Assembly: GCA_963728835.1 (NCBI GenBank)
Contig: CAVSKZ010000002.1
Coordinates: 434,001 to 498,000, forward strand
Source of the DNA: VRUE01 sp963728835
Lineage (GTDB): Bacteria; Actinomycetota; Thermoleophilia; Solirubrobacterales; 70-9
Reading direction: 5' to 3'
Length of the DNA stretch: 64,000 nucleotides
The position numbers and the translations under genes were made by a program. Each line of letters starts with the position of its first letter. Position 1 is the first letter of the stretch. Of the stretch, positions 27,746-36,883 are shown one piece after another. The notes under the pieces are model-generated. The model did no database searches. It was given only the letters and a program-made list of their open reading frames with translations, and was not told the origin of the DNA.

Positions 27746-30700
27746 TCAGACGTTGAGGCGCGGCAGCGCCCGCTCCAGCGGGCGCGGCAGCCACCAGACC
27801 CGATCGCCGATCAGCAGCATCAGCGCCGGCAGCAGGACGATGCGAACGACGGTGGCGTCGAGGAGCACCGCGACGGTCAGCCCGATCCCGAGCTGGCTGA
27901 CCGTCTGCATCGGCGCGCCGGCGAAGGCGATGAAGACGGCCATCATGATCACCGCGGCGCCGGTGATCACCCGGGCCGTCCTCTCCAGGCCGAACTCGAT
28001 CGCCGCCGCGTTGTCGCCGTGCTCGTCGTAGTGCTCGCGCATCCGCACCAGGAGGAAGACCGCGTAGTCGATCGAGAGGCCGAAGACGACGCCGAAGATC
28101 ATCGTCGCCCCGACCGCGTCGATGTAGGTGTTGCCGCCGAGGGGCCAGCCCTCGGGCACGTTGGTGAGCAGGGTGAGGATGCCGAAGGCGACGGCGACGG
28201 TGAGGAGGTTGAGCCCGACGGCGATCGCCGCCAACGGGAGCGAGCGCAGGACGAGGATGAGGATGAGGAAGGTGGCGAGCGTGATCGCCGCGATCACCCA
28301 GGGCATCCGCTCCCTGGTCACGCGGCTGTAGGTGTTGAGGGTCGCGGTGCCGCCGGCGACCCCGGCTTCGACGTCGGCTTTCCGGCCCAGCTCCGCCGCG
28401 TCCTCTTCCAGGCGCTCGTTGAAGTCGACCGACCCGTCGGAGGCGAAGTCGTAGCGAGTGGTGACGAGGTACCGCGCCGCCTGGCCGCCGCGTTCCAGGT
28501 CGACGGCTCCGGTGGCCGCCTCGCGCAGCTGCCCGCGCGTCCCGTCTAGGGCGGAGAGGACGAAGTAGCCCGAGTCGAAGATGCCGGGCGTGGTGCTCCG
28601 CAGGTTGTCCACCTGCCGGTTCAGCGTCTCGTTCTGGGAGACGATGCGAACCGTGGCCCGGCGCAGGCCCGACTGCAGGGGGTAGGAGCGCGTATACGCT
28701 TCGCCGAGCCTTCGTTCGAGCTCGGCGTTGCCACCGGCGAGCTGGGCCAGCCCAGCCGCCAGCTGGGACGACGCGGAGCTTGCTTCGCCGAGGCCGCCGG
28801 CGAGCTGCTTCGCTTCCCGGTCGAGGATTTCCGCGCCGTCGGCGAGTTTGTCGCCCCCCCGCGCGAGTTTGAAGAGACCGTCCGAGAGCTGCGTCGCCCC
28901 GTCGTTGAGCTGCTTGAGGTTGCTCAGCGTGCTCTGCAGCCAGAACTTGATCGATTTCGCGTCGTCGACGTTTTGGTCGAGCCGTTCGGCGAGGGCGCCG
29001 AGCTCGGCGGGCAGGGTGCTGGAGATCGCCGCCGCCTGGCGGACCGCCGCCAGGGCGGCGTCGTAGTTCGGGTCGGTCTTCCCCACCGTCATCCCTTCGA
29101 GCTGCTGCAGGGCGGCCTTCAGCTGATCGTCGGCCGCCTGCGCCGCGGCCTGCAGCCCAGGCACCGTGCTCTGCGAGTCCTGCTGGAGCGAGCGGGTGAG
29201 CCGGCGCGAGTCCGGCAGCACGTTGACGTTGAGGTTGGGGATGAGGTCGTGGGTGCCGAACTTGAGCGCGAGGCTTGCCGTCGCCGCTTCCTGCTGCGCT
29301 TCGGCCAGTTTCCGCGAGCCCTCCGCGAACTGTTCGATCGCGTCGACCGCTTCTTCGCCGCCCGTGGCGGCTTCGCCGAGGCCCTCGGCAAGCGCCACCG
29401 CCCCCTCCTCCGCCTGGCTCGAGCCCTGGGTGAGCAGGCCGGCCCCGAAGGCGGCCTGCGAAAGCCCTTTGCGAAGCGCGGAGACTCCGTCCGCGGCGCG
29501 GTCGAGGTTCTTCCCCAGCCGGTCGAGGTTCGCCAGCGGCCCGGTCCCGTCATCGGAGGAGAGCAGGGCGTCGCCCCTGCGGCGCAGCGGTTCGACCGAG
29601 CGCGAGACCTCGCCTGGGCCGATCACGCTCTGCACGCCCGTCGAGCTCCGCAATCTGGCGCTGCCAGCGGCTCAGGGTCGAGAGCCGGTCAGGGTCGGTG
29701 ATCGGACCGTGCTTGGCGACCGCGATGACCACGAACGGAGCTTCGAAACCGGCGCCCACCGAGTCCTGGACCCGTTCGGCGTCGAGGCGGGCCGGGGAGT
29801 CGTGGGGGAGTTCGCCGACGGTGAAGGGGCCGGTCTTCAGCGCGATCGCCGGCGCGGCGAGGACCAGCACCACGGCGCCGATCGCGAGCGAGACCGGAAC
29901 CGGACGGCTGAGGGCGGCGCCGACGACGCTCATCAGGCGCGAGCGCTCCCCGTTGGGCGCCGCACCGATCCGCCAGCGGTCGATGTTCGGTCCGAGCAGG
30001 ACCAGGATCGGCGGGCCGACGAGCGTGGCGACGAGGACGGTGAGCAGGACGACCAGGGCCAGGGCGCCGGCGAGCGAGGCGAGCAGGGCGCCGGGGACGA
30101 CGAACATCGCCACGACCATCGAGAGGATCAGCGTGCTGCCGGCGAATATGGTCGTCCGGCCGGCCGTGCGCCGGGTCGTCCAGGCGGCGTCGAGGGGGTC
30201 GGCGCCTTCGGCCAGCTCTTCGCGGAAGCGCGAGACCAGCAGCAGCGCGTAGTCGACGCCGAGGGCAAGGCCCATCATCGAGCATACGACCAGGGCCAGG
30301 GCTTCGATGCCGAAGAAGTTGGTCAGCAGCGAGAGCAGGCCGCGCGAGGTGAGGACTGCGATCGCGCCGAAGGCGAGCGGGATCGCGGCGGCGACCGGCG
30401 AGCGGAAGACGAGCAGGAGGACGATCAGGAGGATCGGCATCGCGATCAGCTCGCCCCTGCTCCGCCGCGTCGATCGAGTCGTCCTGGATCGTCCGCGTCA
30501 GGGTGGCCTGGCCGGTCTGCGTGGCCCTTACCGGCGCATGGATCTCCTCGGCGAGGATGTCCTCGACCAGCGGCACCTTGTCCTGGGCCGCGACGTCGAC
30601 GTCGACGTGGAAGTCGGCGATGATCAGGGCCTTGCGGGGACTGGGTCGAAGCTGGTCGACCGAGCCGCGGTCCCAGGGGGAGAGGGTCGTCACCTTCGGG

Positions 30701-31026
30701 TCCTCTCGCAGGGCCCGGACCAGGTCCGGGCCCTGGCGGTCGATCGCCTTCGCCGGCCCCTGCAGCAGGATCGCGAAGATCGCCGTGTCGCCGAAGTGAT
30801 CGCGCAGCAGCTTGTTGGACCGTTCCGTCTCGGTCCCGGGGATGTCCAGCGAGCTGGGGCTGAGCCTCTCCTCGAGGCTGAAGCCGAAGACGGAGAGGGC
30901 CGCGATCAGGACCAGGGCAACCGCCAGCGCGCGGCGCGGATGCCGCAGCGACATGGGGGGGCGGGCTTTGCCCTCGCGACTTCCGCGATCGTCGTCGCTC
31001 CGCCCCCTGCTCCTCCTCACGGGCAC
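27746..31026 (-). CDS. MMPL/RND-family membrane transporter, frame broken twice
   Basis: Large lipid- or drug-exporting RND protein. The first half has an N-terminal helix (ALAVALVLIAALSVFGFSL), an extracytoplasmic domain and a six-helix MMPL bundle with MGLALGVDYALLLVSRFREE. The second half has a very long helical loop with heptad-like Ala/Leu/Glu repeats and a second bundle with FGLSIDYAVFLLVRMREHYD. The two GxxxDY signatures give the proton-relay positions. The frame breaks near 30465 (CAGGGGCGAG) and 29645 (GACGGGCGTG); removing one G at each restores about 1092 residues. Confidence 0.9.
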
Positions 31027-31143
31027 GCCTGTAGTTTGCCGGTCCAGGCGACGGAGCGGGGGGAAAGATGCGGAAGAGTCTGTTAAGGAACAGACAGGGG
31101 CCTGCCGCGCAACGGACGCGCTAGCCTGGATGCCGGAGGTGAT

Positions 31144-31893
31144 TTGAAGCGGTTACTGGGCATCGGGGCGCTTTTGGCCTGTGTGCTGTGCACGGGTGCG
31201 GCCCACGCCGCCCTGATCCGGATCGAGAACCTGATCCTTACCGCAGACGGCGGGTTCACCCCCCGTATCCTGCCCCGGAACTCCTTCGCCCCGATCTCGT
31301 TCGAGGGCCACGCCAACCTGAAGGCCGTCGACGGCGGGCAGCCGTCTGCGGTGCGGCAGATCGTCCTCGACTTCGATCGCGACGGGCGGCTCAGCACCGC
31401 CGGGCTTCCCGTCTGCGATCCGGCGGCGCTGGTGGAAGCGACGCCGGCCGAAGCACGAGCCAGGTGCCCGAAGGCAATCGTCGGCAGCGGTCGGGTCAGC
31501 GCCATGATCGGCCTGAGCGGGGGGGTGGTCACGGTCAGCTCGCCCCTGACGATCTTCAACGGGCCGCGCCAGGCGGGTCACCCGACGGCGGTCCTCCACG
31601 CGCGCACCACGGTCCCGGCGGTGCAGACCTTCGCCATCACGGTCCCGATCGAACGGCGGCCCGGGGAATTCCGCAACCGGGCCACCATCGACGTGCCGCC
31701 GATCGCCGCCGGCATGGGCTCGCTCATACACATCGACGCCACGGTCGGCCGCCGCTACCGCTTCGGCGGCTCCAAGCGCAGCTACGTCTCGGCCCGCTGC
31801 AGCGACAACGTCCTGCGCACGCACGGGCGGCTGACCTTCGCCGACGGCCTGGTGATCGACGGAAGCATCGACCGGGGCTGCACCTTCCGGTAG
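31144..31893 (+). CDS. Secreted protein of unknown function, family S paralogue 3
   Basis: 249 residues from TTG 31144, with GGAGGTGA directly upstream and a signal peptide (LLGIGALLACVLCTGAAHA). The mature part aligns with the 11149 paralogue: LTADGGFTPRILP, GLPVCDPAAL, CPKAIVGSG, PPIAAGMGSLIHIDATVGRR and GSKRSYVSARCSDN. It is intact. With the 26952 gene it flanks the MMPL transporter. Conserved Cys pairs suggest disulfides outside the cell. No enzymatic motif is visible. Confidence 0.82.
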   Translation: MKRLLGIGALLACVLCTGAAHAALIRIENLILTADGGFTPRILPRNSFAPISFEGHANLKAVDGGQPSAVRQIVLDFDRDGRLSTAGLPVCDPAALVEATPAEARARCPKAIVGSGRVSAMIGLSGGVVTVSSPLTIFNGPRQAGHPTAVLHARTTVPAVQTFAITVPIERRPGEFRNRATIDVPPIAAGMGSLIHIDATVGRRYRFGGSKRSYVSARCSDNVLRTHGRLTFADGLVIDGSIDRGCTFR

Positions 31894-31920
31894 GGCGGGC
31901 TTCCTATACTTCTCCGCCCG

Positions 31921-31995
<75 letters not shown>

Positions 31996-32002
31996 TCCGC
32001 GC

Positions 32003-32803
32003 CTATTCGCCGAGGCCTTCGCCCGTGCCGCCGCCGAGGCCGCCGAAGGGGTTCTGCAGGGCTTCTTTGCCCTGTTCTTTTTCTGTTTTGGCGAGGCGCT
32101 TCTTTTCGGTTTGCCACCGCTTGCCGTTCTGGCGCGCTTCGGTGAGCTGTTCTTCGATCTGTTTCTTTTCCTGCGGGAGGGCCTTGCCTTCGGCTTTCTC
32201 GCCCGCCGCGTCGCCGGCCTCGAAGTCGCCGGCGAGATACTCGTACTGCGCGAGGGCGACGAGGAAGCCGGTGGCGGGGCGGACTTCGGTGGCAAGGCGC
32301 TGCGCGGTTGCCGCTTCCTCGACGTTGGTCACGATTTCTTCGACGCTGAACGCCGCTTCGGCGAGCGTGAAGAAGGTGTTTGCCATCAGCAGCGCGCCGG
32401 AAGGGTTCACCTCGTCGGTCGCCTCGAGGTAGCGGCCCCAGAGCAGAGCCGCCTGTTCGAAGTCCTGCCGGCTCTGGGTGTTGAGCAAGGGCGCGCCGGT
32501 CTGGGGGTCGGCTTCGACCTCGGCGTTTCCGGCTCCGATTCGGGCGCGAGTGGCGGCGAGCAGCAGGTTCGGGGCGTCGGGCTCGCGGTTCAGCCTCGCT
32601 TCGGCCTGTTCGGCCTGTTCGTCCAGGATCTTGCTCGCTTCGGCGCTGCCGCCGGTGCCGAAGAGGCTGCCGACGTTGACTGGGCCGACGACGAGGAAGA
32701 GGCTGGCGCCCATCAGCAGGGCGAGGATCGCGTAGACGACCCGGATGACGTTCTTCCGCCGTCCCCGGATGTCGAAGAGCATCCTTCGCTCGCCGTCTGC
32801 CAC
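32003..32803 (-). CDS. Membrane-anchored TPR-like protein, function unknown
   Basis: 266 residues: a cytoplasmic basic N-terminus (FDIRGRRKNVIRVVY), one membrane helix at about residues 24-42, then Ala/Glu-rich helices that look like degenerate tetratricopeptide repeats (LLWGRYLEATDE, FFTLAEAAFSVEE). A charged, probably coiled-coil segment and a Gly-rich tail complete it. The gene starts 6 bp after tatC and is probably co-transcribed with tatA-tatC. Whether it acts in Tat export is unknown. Confidence 0.7.
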   Translation of the reverse strand: MADGERRMLFDIRGRRKNVIRVVYAILALLMGASLFLVVGPVNVGSLFGTGGSAEASKILDEQAEQAEARLNREPDAPNLLLAATRARIGAGNAEVEADPQTGAPLLNTQSRQDFEQAALLWGRYLEATDEVNPSGALLMANTFFTLAEAAFSVEEIVTNVEEAATAQRLATEVRPATGFLVALAQYEYLAGDFEAGDAAGEKAEGKALPQEKKQIEEQLTEARQNGKRWQTEKKRLAKTEKEQGKEALQNPFGGLGGGTGEGLGE

Positions 32804-32808
32804 TCGAT

Positions 32809-33579
32809 TCAGCGCTCCTGTGTTGAGGGCTTTGCCATTCCTCCCGCCGCCCTTGGCGTGCCAAAGGCGCGAGCGATCAAGATACTCAACTCGTAGAGCA
32901 GAAGGAGCGGCACCATCTCGATCAGCATCGAGACCGGATCGACGCCCGGCAGCGCAGCGGCGAGCAGGGCGATCCCGAGATAGGCGTAGCGACGGTTGGC
33001 GGCGAGCTGGTCGACGCTGACGATTCCGAGCCTGGTCACGGCGAGAATGCCCAGCGGCAGCTGGAAGACCAGGCCGCCGACGAGCATCGTGGTGGAGAAG
33101 AAGCTGTAGTAGTCGCGTGCGCGGACCTGGACGTTGAACTGGGTGTCGTTGAAGCCCAGCAGGAACTCGACCGCGGCCGGCATGACCACGAAGTAGGCGA
33201 AGAGGACCCCGACCGCGAAGAGGACCGGGACGAAGACCAGAAACGGCGTTACGACGCGGCGCTCGCGGTCGCTGAACGCCGGCAGCACGTAGGCGTAGGC
33301 CTGGTAGAGCAAGATCGGGAGCGAGAGGATCAGGGCGCCGTAGGTGGCGACCGTGAGGGTCGTCGTGAACGGCTCGGCGACACCGAAGGTGAGCAGCTTC
33401 TCGTGATCGGCGGGGAGCGGCCCGGAGGCGATTTCCAGCAGCATCTCGTTCTGCCAGAAACAGAGCCCCAGGGCGACGCCGAAGACGATCACGCAGACGA
33501 TCACGCGGGTGCGCAACTCGTCCAGGTGCTCGACCAGCGTCAACCGGTCCTCATGCGAAACCGGCCTCATCCGGGCCAT
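32809..33579 (-). CDS. tatC: Sec-independent translocase subunit TatC
   Basis: TatC recognises twin-arginine signal peptides. The 256-residue protein has the usual six membrane helices, beginning MSHEDR-like then LVEHLDELRTRVIV, with the characteristic conserved segments AEPFTTTLTVATYG, LYQAYAYVLPAFSDRERR and FYFGVLF-equivalent FAVGVLFAYFVVMPAAVEFL. tatA lies 9 bp upstream. A likely client is the Rieske protein at 37772-38452. Confidence 0.95.
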   Translation of the reverse strand: MARMRPVSHEDRLTLVEHLDELRTRVIVCVIVFGVALGLCFWQNEMLLEIASGPLPADHEKLLTFGVAEPFTTTLTVATYGALILSLPILLYQAYAYVLPAFSDRERRVVTPFLVFVPVLFAVGVLFAYFVVMPAAVEFLLGFNDTQFNVQVRARDYYSFFSTTMLVGGLVFQLPLGILAVTRLGIVSVDQLAANRRYAYLGIALLAAALPGVDPVSMLIEMVPLLLLYELSILIARAFGTPRAAGGMAKPSTQER

Positions 33580-33588
33580 CGCGGAACC

Positions 33589-33825
33589 TCAGCGACGGTC
33601 GTGCGCGACCGTCTCGTCCTCGGCGGCCGCCTTGGCAGCCGGCTGCGGCGGCTCGATCGCCTCGCGGCTCTCCGGCTCGTCGCGACTGTCCCCGCTGACC
33701 GAGCCGCGGAACTCGCGGATCCCACGGCCCAGGGAGCGACCCAGCTCCGGCAGGCGCTTCGGGCCGAAGACGACGAGGGCGATGATCAGGACGATCGCAA
33801 GCTCGAGAGGTCCGACGTTTGGCAT
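33589..33825 (-). CDS. tatA: Sec-independent translocase subunit TatA/TatE
   Basis: 78 residues from ATG 33825, giving the N-terminus MPNVGPLELAIVLIIALVVF. The upstream extension of the frame is not homologous. A single membrane helix is followed by the hinge FGPKRLPELGRSLGRGIREF and a charged tail, the standard TatA layout. TatA oligomers form the transport pore together with TatC, encoded just downstream. No separate TatB is visible, as in many Gram-positive bacteria. Confidence 0.93.
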   Translation of the reverse strand: MPNVGPLELAIVLIIALVVFGPKRLPELGRSLGRGIREFRGSVSGDSRDEPESREAIEPPQPAAKAAAEDETVAHDRR

Positions 33826-33963
33826 AGACCCATGGTAACGATCGCCCAAGTCAGGTGAATCGCAGTGAATTGGGCGGTTTGCCTACCTGAAAATGGGGTT
33901 TTCTCAGGCGCTGGCTGAGAGGTGCGGATTGACTCATCCCCTCGCGGGTTCGATAAGGCAGAG

Positions 33964-34296
33964 ATGGGACACGCGGGCACCGGACAGACGAAAACCGCAC
34001 TGGGGCTTCACGTCTGCCCGCGCTGCTCCTCGCCGCTGGTGCAGCCGACCTGCTGGGAGCAGGCGGGCGACCGCGGGCACTGGCGCCTCTGGCGCCGCTG
34101 TCCCGAGTGCGAGTGGCAGCGGGACGAGGTCCACGGAGAAGCGGAGATCGACGCCTTCGACGAAGAGCTCGACAACGGCACCCGCGACCTGGCCAAGGTC
34201 TTGAAGGCGCTCGAGCACGAGAACATGCAGTACGTCGCCGAGACGTTTGCGGCTGCGCTCGAGGCAGACCTGATTACGGCGGACGACTTCGGTTAG
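33964..34296 (+). CDS. Small zinc-ribbon protein, function unknown
   Basis: 110 residues from ATG 33964, with an earlier in-frame start at 33922. A zinc-ribbon pair, CPRCSSPL and CPECEW, lies about 35 residues apart around WEQAGDRGHWRLWRRC. A helical acidic C-terminal half (EIDAFDEELDNGTRDLAKVL) ends ADLITADDFG. I do not recognise a characterised family. The ribbon suggests nucleic-acid or protein binding. It stands alone and ends 4 bp before a strong hairpin shared with the convergent hepT gene. Confidence 0.72.
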   Translation: MGHAGTGQTKTALGLHVCPRCSSPLVQPTCWEQAGDRGHWRLWRRCPECEWQRDEVHGEAEIDAFDEELDNGTRDLAKVLKALEHENMQYVAETFAAALEADLITADDFG

Positions 34297-34300
34297 GGCG

Positions 34301-34372
34301 GCCGGTGTCCGGGGTGGGGTCCCCGGGCCGGCTTCGCCGGGAGTTCCCGGGGACCCCACCCCGGACACCGGC
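34301..34372. terminator. Perfect 27-bp hairpin D2 between convergent genes
   Basis: Arms 34301-34327 and 34346-34372 are exact complements around an 18-base loop. The hairpin fills the space between the zinc-ribbon stop (34296) and the polyprenyl synthase stop (34373). It lacks a T-tract but its position fits a bidirectional terminator. It resembles the other long-stem elements in the window, without their shared cores. Confidence 0.8.
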
Positions 34373-35338
34373 TCACGAGTAACGCTGGACTACGCCGTCG
34401 GCGACTAGCTCGAGTAGGTGCTTCTGCTCGGCGTCGAACTTTCCCTCGTTTAGCTTCTTTTTGGCGTCCGTGACCATTTGCAGGGCTCGGGTGCGGACTT
34501 GGTCCAGGGCGCCGGTGGCGGCTATGCGGTCGCAGAGGGACTCGGCGGAGGCCGCGTCCAGGCTGCGGAGGTCGACATCGCGGAGGGACGGGTCGGATTC
34601 GGCAGCCGCGATCAGCGGCAGCGTGACCGTGCCGTCGAGCAGGTCGGTCCCGCGAGCCTTGCCGGTGCGCTCGGGGGGGCCGGATACGTCGAGCACGTCG
34701 TCGAGGAGCTGGAACGCGAGCCCGATCTGGGCCCCGAAGGCGCCCAATGCCTCGGTGTCGTGGCCGAGCAGGCAGGCGCACTCGAACAGGGCGCCGGTCT
34801 TCAGCTTGCAGCGGTCGAGGTAGCGCTGCTCCGAGATCCCGGTGCCGAACGCGTCCTGGCGCTGGGCGAGCTCGCCCCGGGCGAGGGCGACGGAAGCCTG
34901 GGCCAGCAGGGCGATCGCACGAGCGTCGCCGTGGGTGGCAAGGAGGGCGAAGGCGCGGGAGAAGAGCAGGTCCCCGGCCGCCACGGCGCGGTCGCGCCCC
35001 GAGGTCGCGGCGACGGTCGGCAGGCCCCGGCGCAGCGGCGCGTCGTCGAGGACGTCGTCGTGGACGAGCGTCGCCATGTGGACGAGCTCGATCGCCGCGG
35101 CGGCGCGCACCGATGCCTCGCCCCCGTCGGCCCCGGCGCAGAGCAGGACGAGGAGCGGTCGCAGGCGCTTGCCTCCCGCCGCGAGCGTCGCAGCGGCCTC
35201 GGCTCCCAGGCGCTCGCCGTGGTCGCGACCCTGCTCGCGCAGCAGGTCCTCCACCTGGCCGAGGCGGGACGGCAGCCAGCGACTCGACGCATCGAGGACC
35301 GCCGTGACGGGAGGCGGGACGGCAGAGGGGCGAGTCAC
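34373..35338 (-). CDS. Polyprenyl diphosphate synthase (menaquinone side chain)
   Basis: Trans-prenyl chain elongation enzyme of 321 residues. The first Asp-rich motif is LVHDDVLDDAPLRRG, the second QLLDDVLDVSGP, with GGKRLRPLLVLL before the first. It starts at GTG 35338, overlapping the menG stop, and lies in a menG-qcr neighbourhood. It probably makes the hepta- to decaprenyl chain attached to menaquinone. Chain length cannot be read reliably from the sequence. Symbols used in relatives include hepT and ispB. Confidence 0.88.
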   Translation of the reverse strand: MTRPSAVPPPVTAVLDASSRWLPSRLGQVEDLLREQGRDHGERLGAEAAATLAAGGKRLRPLLVLLCAGADGGEASVRAAAAIELVHMATLVHDDVLDDAPLRRGLPTVAATSGRDRAVAAGDLLFSRAFALLATHGDARAIALLAQASVALARGELAQRQDAFGTGISEQRYLDRCKLKTGALFECACLLGHDTEALGAFGAQIGLAFQLLDDVLDVSGPPERTGKARGTDLLDGTVTLPLIAAAESDPSLRDVDLRSLDAASAESLCDRIAATGALDQVRTRALQMVTDAKKKLNEGKFDAEQKHLLELVADGVVQRYS

Positions 35339-36069
35339 CCGAGGACGCCGCTGTGGATCGCGATGATCCCCCCGGCGAGAACGGTCCAGCGGATGCGCTC
35401 CAGGCCGGCGGCGTCCATCATCTCCGCCAGACGGGGGGGCGGCGGGAAGCTGCGCACCGATTCGGGCAGGTAGGAATAGGCCTCCGAGTCGCCGGAGAAG
35501 GCGCCGAGCAGCGGCACGACGCGGTCGAACCAGAGCGAGTAGAAGGTCGAGAGCGGCGGCCGGGCCGGCTGGGTGATCTCGAGCACCACCAGGCGGCCGC
35601 CGGGCGCCAGCACGCGCGTCATCTCGCGCAGGCCGCGGTCGAGGTCGGCGAGGTTGCGAACGCCGAAACCGACCGTGACGGCATCGAAGCGGCCCGCGTC
35701 GTAGGGAAGGCTGAGGGCGTCCGCCCACTCGAAGCGCACGCCGGTGGCCCCGCGCTCGCTCGCCTTCTCCCGCGCCAGGTCGAGCATCGGCTCGGAGAAG
35801 TCGCAGCCGATGACGTGGCCGTCAGGCGCCACCCTTCCAGCGAGCTCGAGACTCAAGTCGCCGGTTCCGCAACAGACGTCGAGGACGGAGTTTCCCGGTG
35901 AGAGCTCCGCTCGGTCGACCGCCCGCTCGCGCCAGCGGTGGTGCAAGCCCGCCGTCATCACCGTGTTCAGCAGGTCGTAGCGCTTGGCGACGCGGTCGAA
36001 CATGCTCTGGACCTGCTCGGAGAACTGCGTCGATTCCCGCGAAGGCTGGGGACGGGTGCCAGGAGTCAT
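35335..36069 (-). CDS. menG: Demethylmenaquinone methyltransferase
   Basis: SAM-dependent methyltransferase completing menaquinone synthesis. The 244-residue product has the UbiE/MenG hallmarks FDRVAKRYDLLNTVMTAGLHHRWR, quoted here as ending RYDLLNTVMTAG, with the SAM-binding loop VLDVCCGTGDLSLELA, then FDAVTVGFGVRNLADL and LVVLEITQP. It lies between the cytochrome bc genes and the polyprenyl synthase on the same strand, so quinone and quinol-oxidising complex are encoded together. Ubiquinone synthesis is not expected in this lineage. Confidence 0.92.
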   Translation of the reverse strand: MTPGTRPQPSRESTQFSEQVQSMFDRVAKRYDLLNTVMTAGLHHRWRERAVDRAELSPGNSVLDVCCGTGDLSLELAGRVAPDGHVIGCDFSEPMLDLAREKASERGATGVRFEWADALSLPYDAGRFDAVTVGFGVRNLADLDRGLREMTRVLAPGGRLVVLEITQPARPPLSTFYSLWFDRVVPLLGAFSGDSEAYSYLPESVRSFPPPPRLAEMMDAAGLERIRWTVLAGGIIAIHSGVLG

Positions 36070-36081
36070 GCCCTGACGTCC

Positions 36082-36780
36082 TCAGTCGAGCGAGGAGAGG
36101 AAATCTGCGAGCTCGTCGAGCTTCTTGGGCGACAGGTCGCGATACGAGGGCATGATGTCGGGCCCGATTTCCACCGAGCGAATGATCGCGGCGCGCGGCA
36201 CCCGCGCGGCGATGTGGGTGAGCTCGGGGCCGATGGTGCCACCGTTCTCGCCGATCTTGTGGCAGGCGAGGCACCCGGCGCCGGCGACGATCTCCTTGCC
36301 GGCCTCGTACCGGGGCGCGACCTCCATCTCGATCTCGGTCGGCGATCCGCCGGTCGCGCCGAGGAAGGTCAGGTAGGCCATCGCGACGATCGTCATCGCG
36401 CCGGCCGTCGTCGCGATCGGCCGGCGGATCGGGTTGCGCTCCGGGCCGCGGTCGTAGAACGGCAGCAGGAGAAGCAGGACCATGCAGATCGTCGGGATCC
36501 CGATCGTCGCGATCGGGACCAGCTCCGGCGGTTTGATCACGCGCAGGAGCTCGAAGAGGAAGAAGAAGTACCACTCGGGACGGGGCACGTAGGTGGTCGA
36601 GGTCGGGTCCGCCTTCGGCCCCTGCTCGGCGCCGAGGACGATCGACATCGCGATGATCACGACGACGACGATCAGCGCCATCGCCGAGTCCTTCAACACC
36701 GCGTAGGGGAAGAAGGGCTTGCCCTTCTTCTTCAGCAGCTCGTATTCCTCGAGGTAAGCCTGCTTGTCCGCCGGCTTCAT
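36082..36780 (-). CDS. Menaquinol-cytochrome c reductase, cytochrome b C-part fused to cytochrome c domain
   Basis: 232 residues from ATG 36780; the longer upstream frame is element B3 and non-homologous. The first part resembles subunit IV of cytochrome b6f (YVPRPEWYFFFLFELLRVIK with the quinol-site PEW motif) and has about three membrane helices. The C-terminal domain carries one heme c site, GCLACHK, and a later Met in EIGPDIMPSYRDLS as possible sixth ligand. It completes the split cytochrome b encoded upstream. The Rieske gene is the first of the three-gene cluster. Confidence 0.88.
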   Translation of the reverse strand: MKPADKQAYLEEYELLKKKGKPFFPYAVLKDSAMALIVVVVIIAMSIVLGAEQGPKADPTSTTYVPRPEWYFFFLFELLRVIKPPELVPIATIGIPTICMVLLLLLPFYDRGPERNPIRRPIATTAGAMTIVAMAYLTFLGATGGSPTEIEMEVAPRYEAGKEIVAGAGCLACHKIGENGGTIGPELTHIAARVPRAAIIRSVEIGPDIMPSYRDLSPKKLDELADFLSSLD

Positions 36781-36883
36781 GGATGACCCCCGTGGCCGGC
36801 GCATATCGGCGTCCTCGGTCGCTTGCGTGCGGAGCACGCGGCGCTTCCTGCGTCCTTGATCTGCTTGGCCACGGGGGTCATCC
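36781..36883. repeat. Inverted-repeat element B3 (between two complex III genes)
   Basis: A perfect 17-bp stem (36781-36797 with 36867-36883, ggatgacccccgtggcc) encloses a core matching B2. One arm contains the last bases and stop codon of the cytochrome b gene; the other directly abuts the ATG of the next gene and includes its only G-rich ribosome-binding stretch. Confidence 0.85.
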
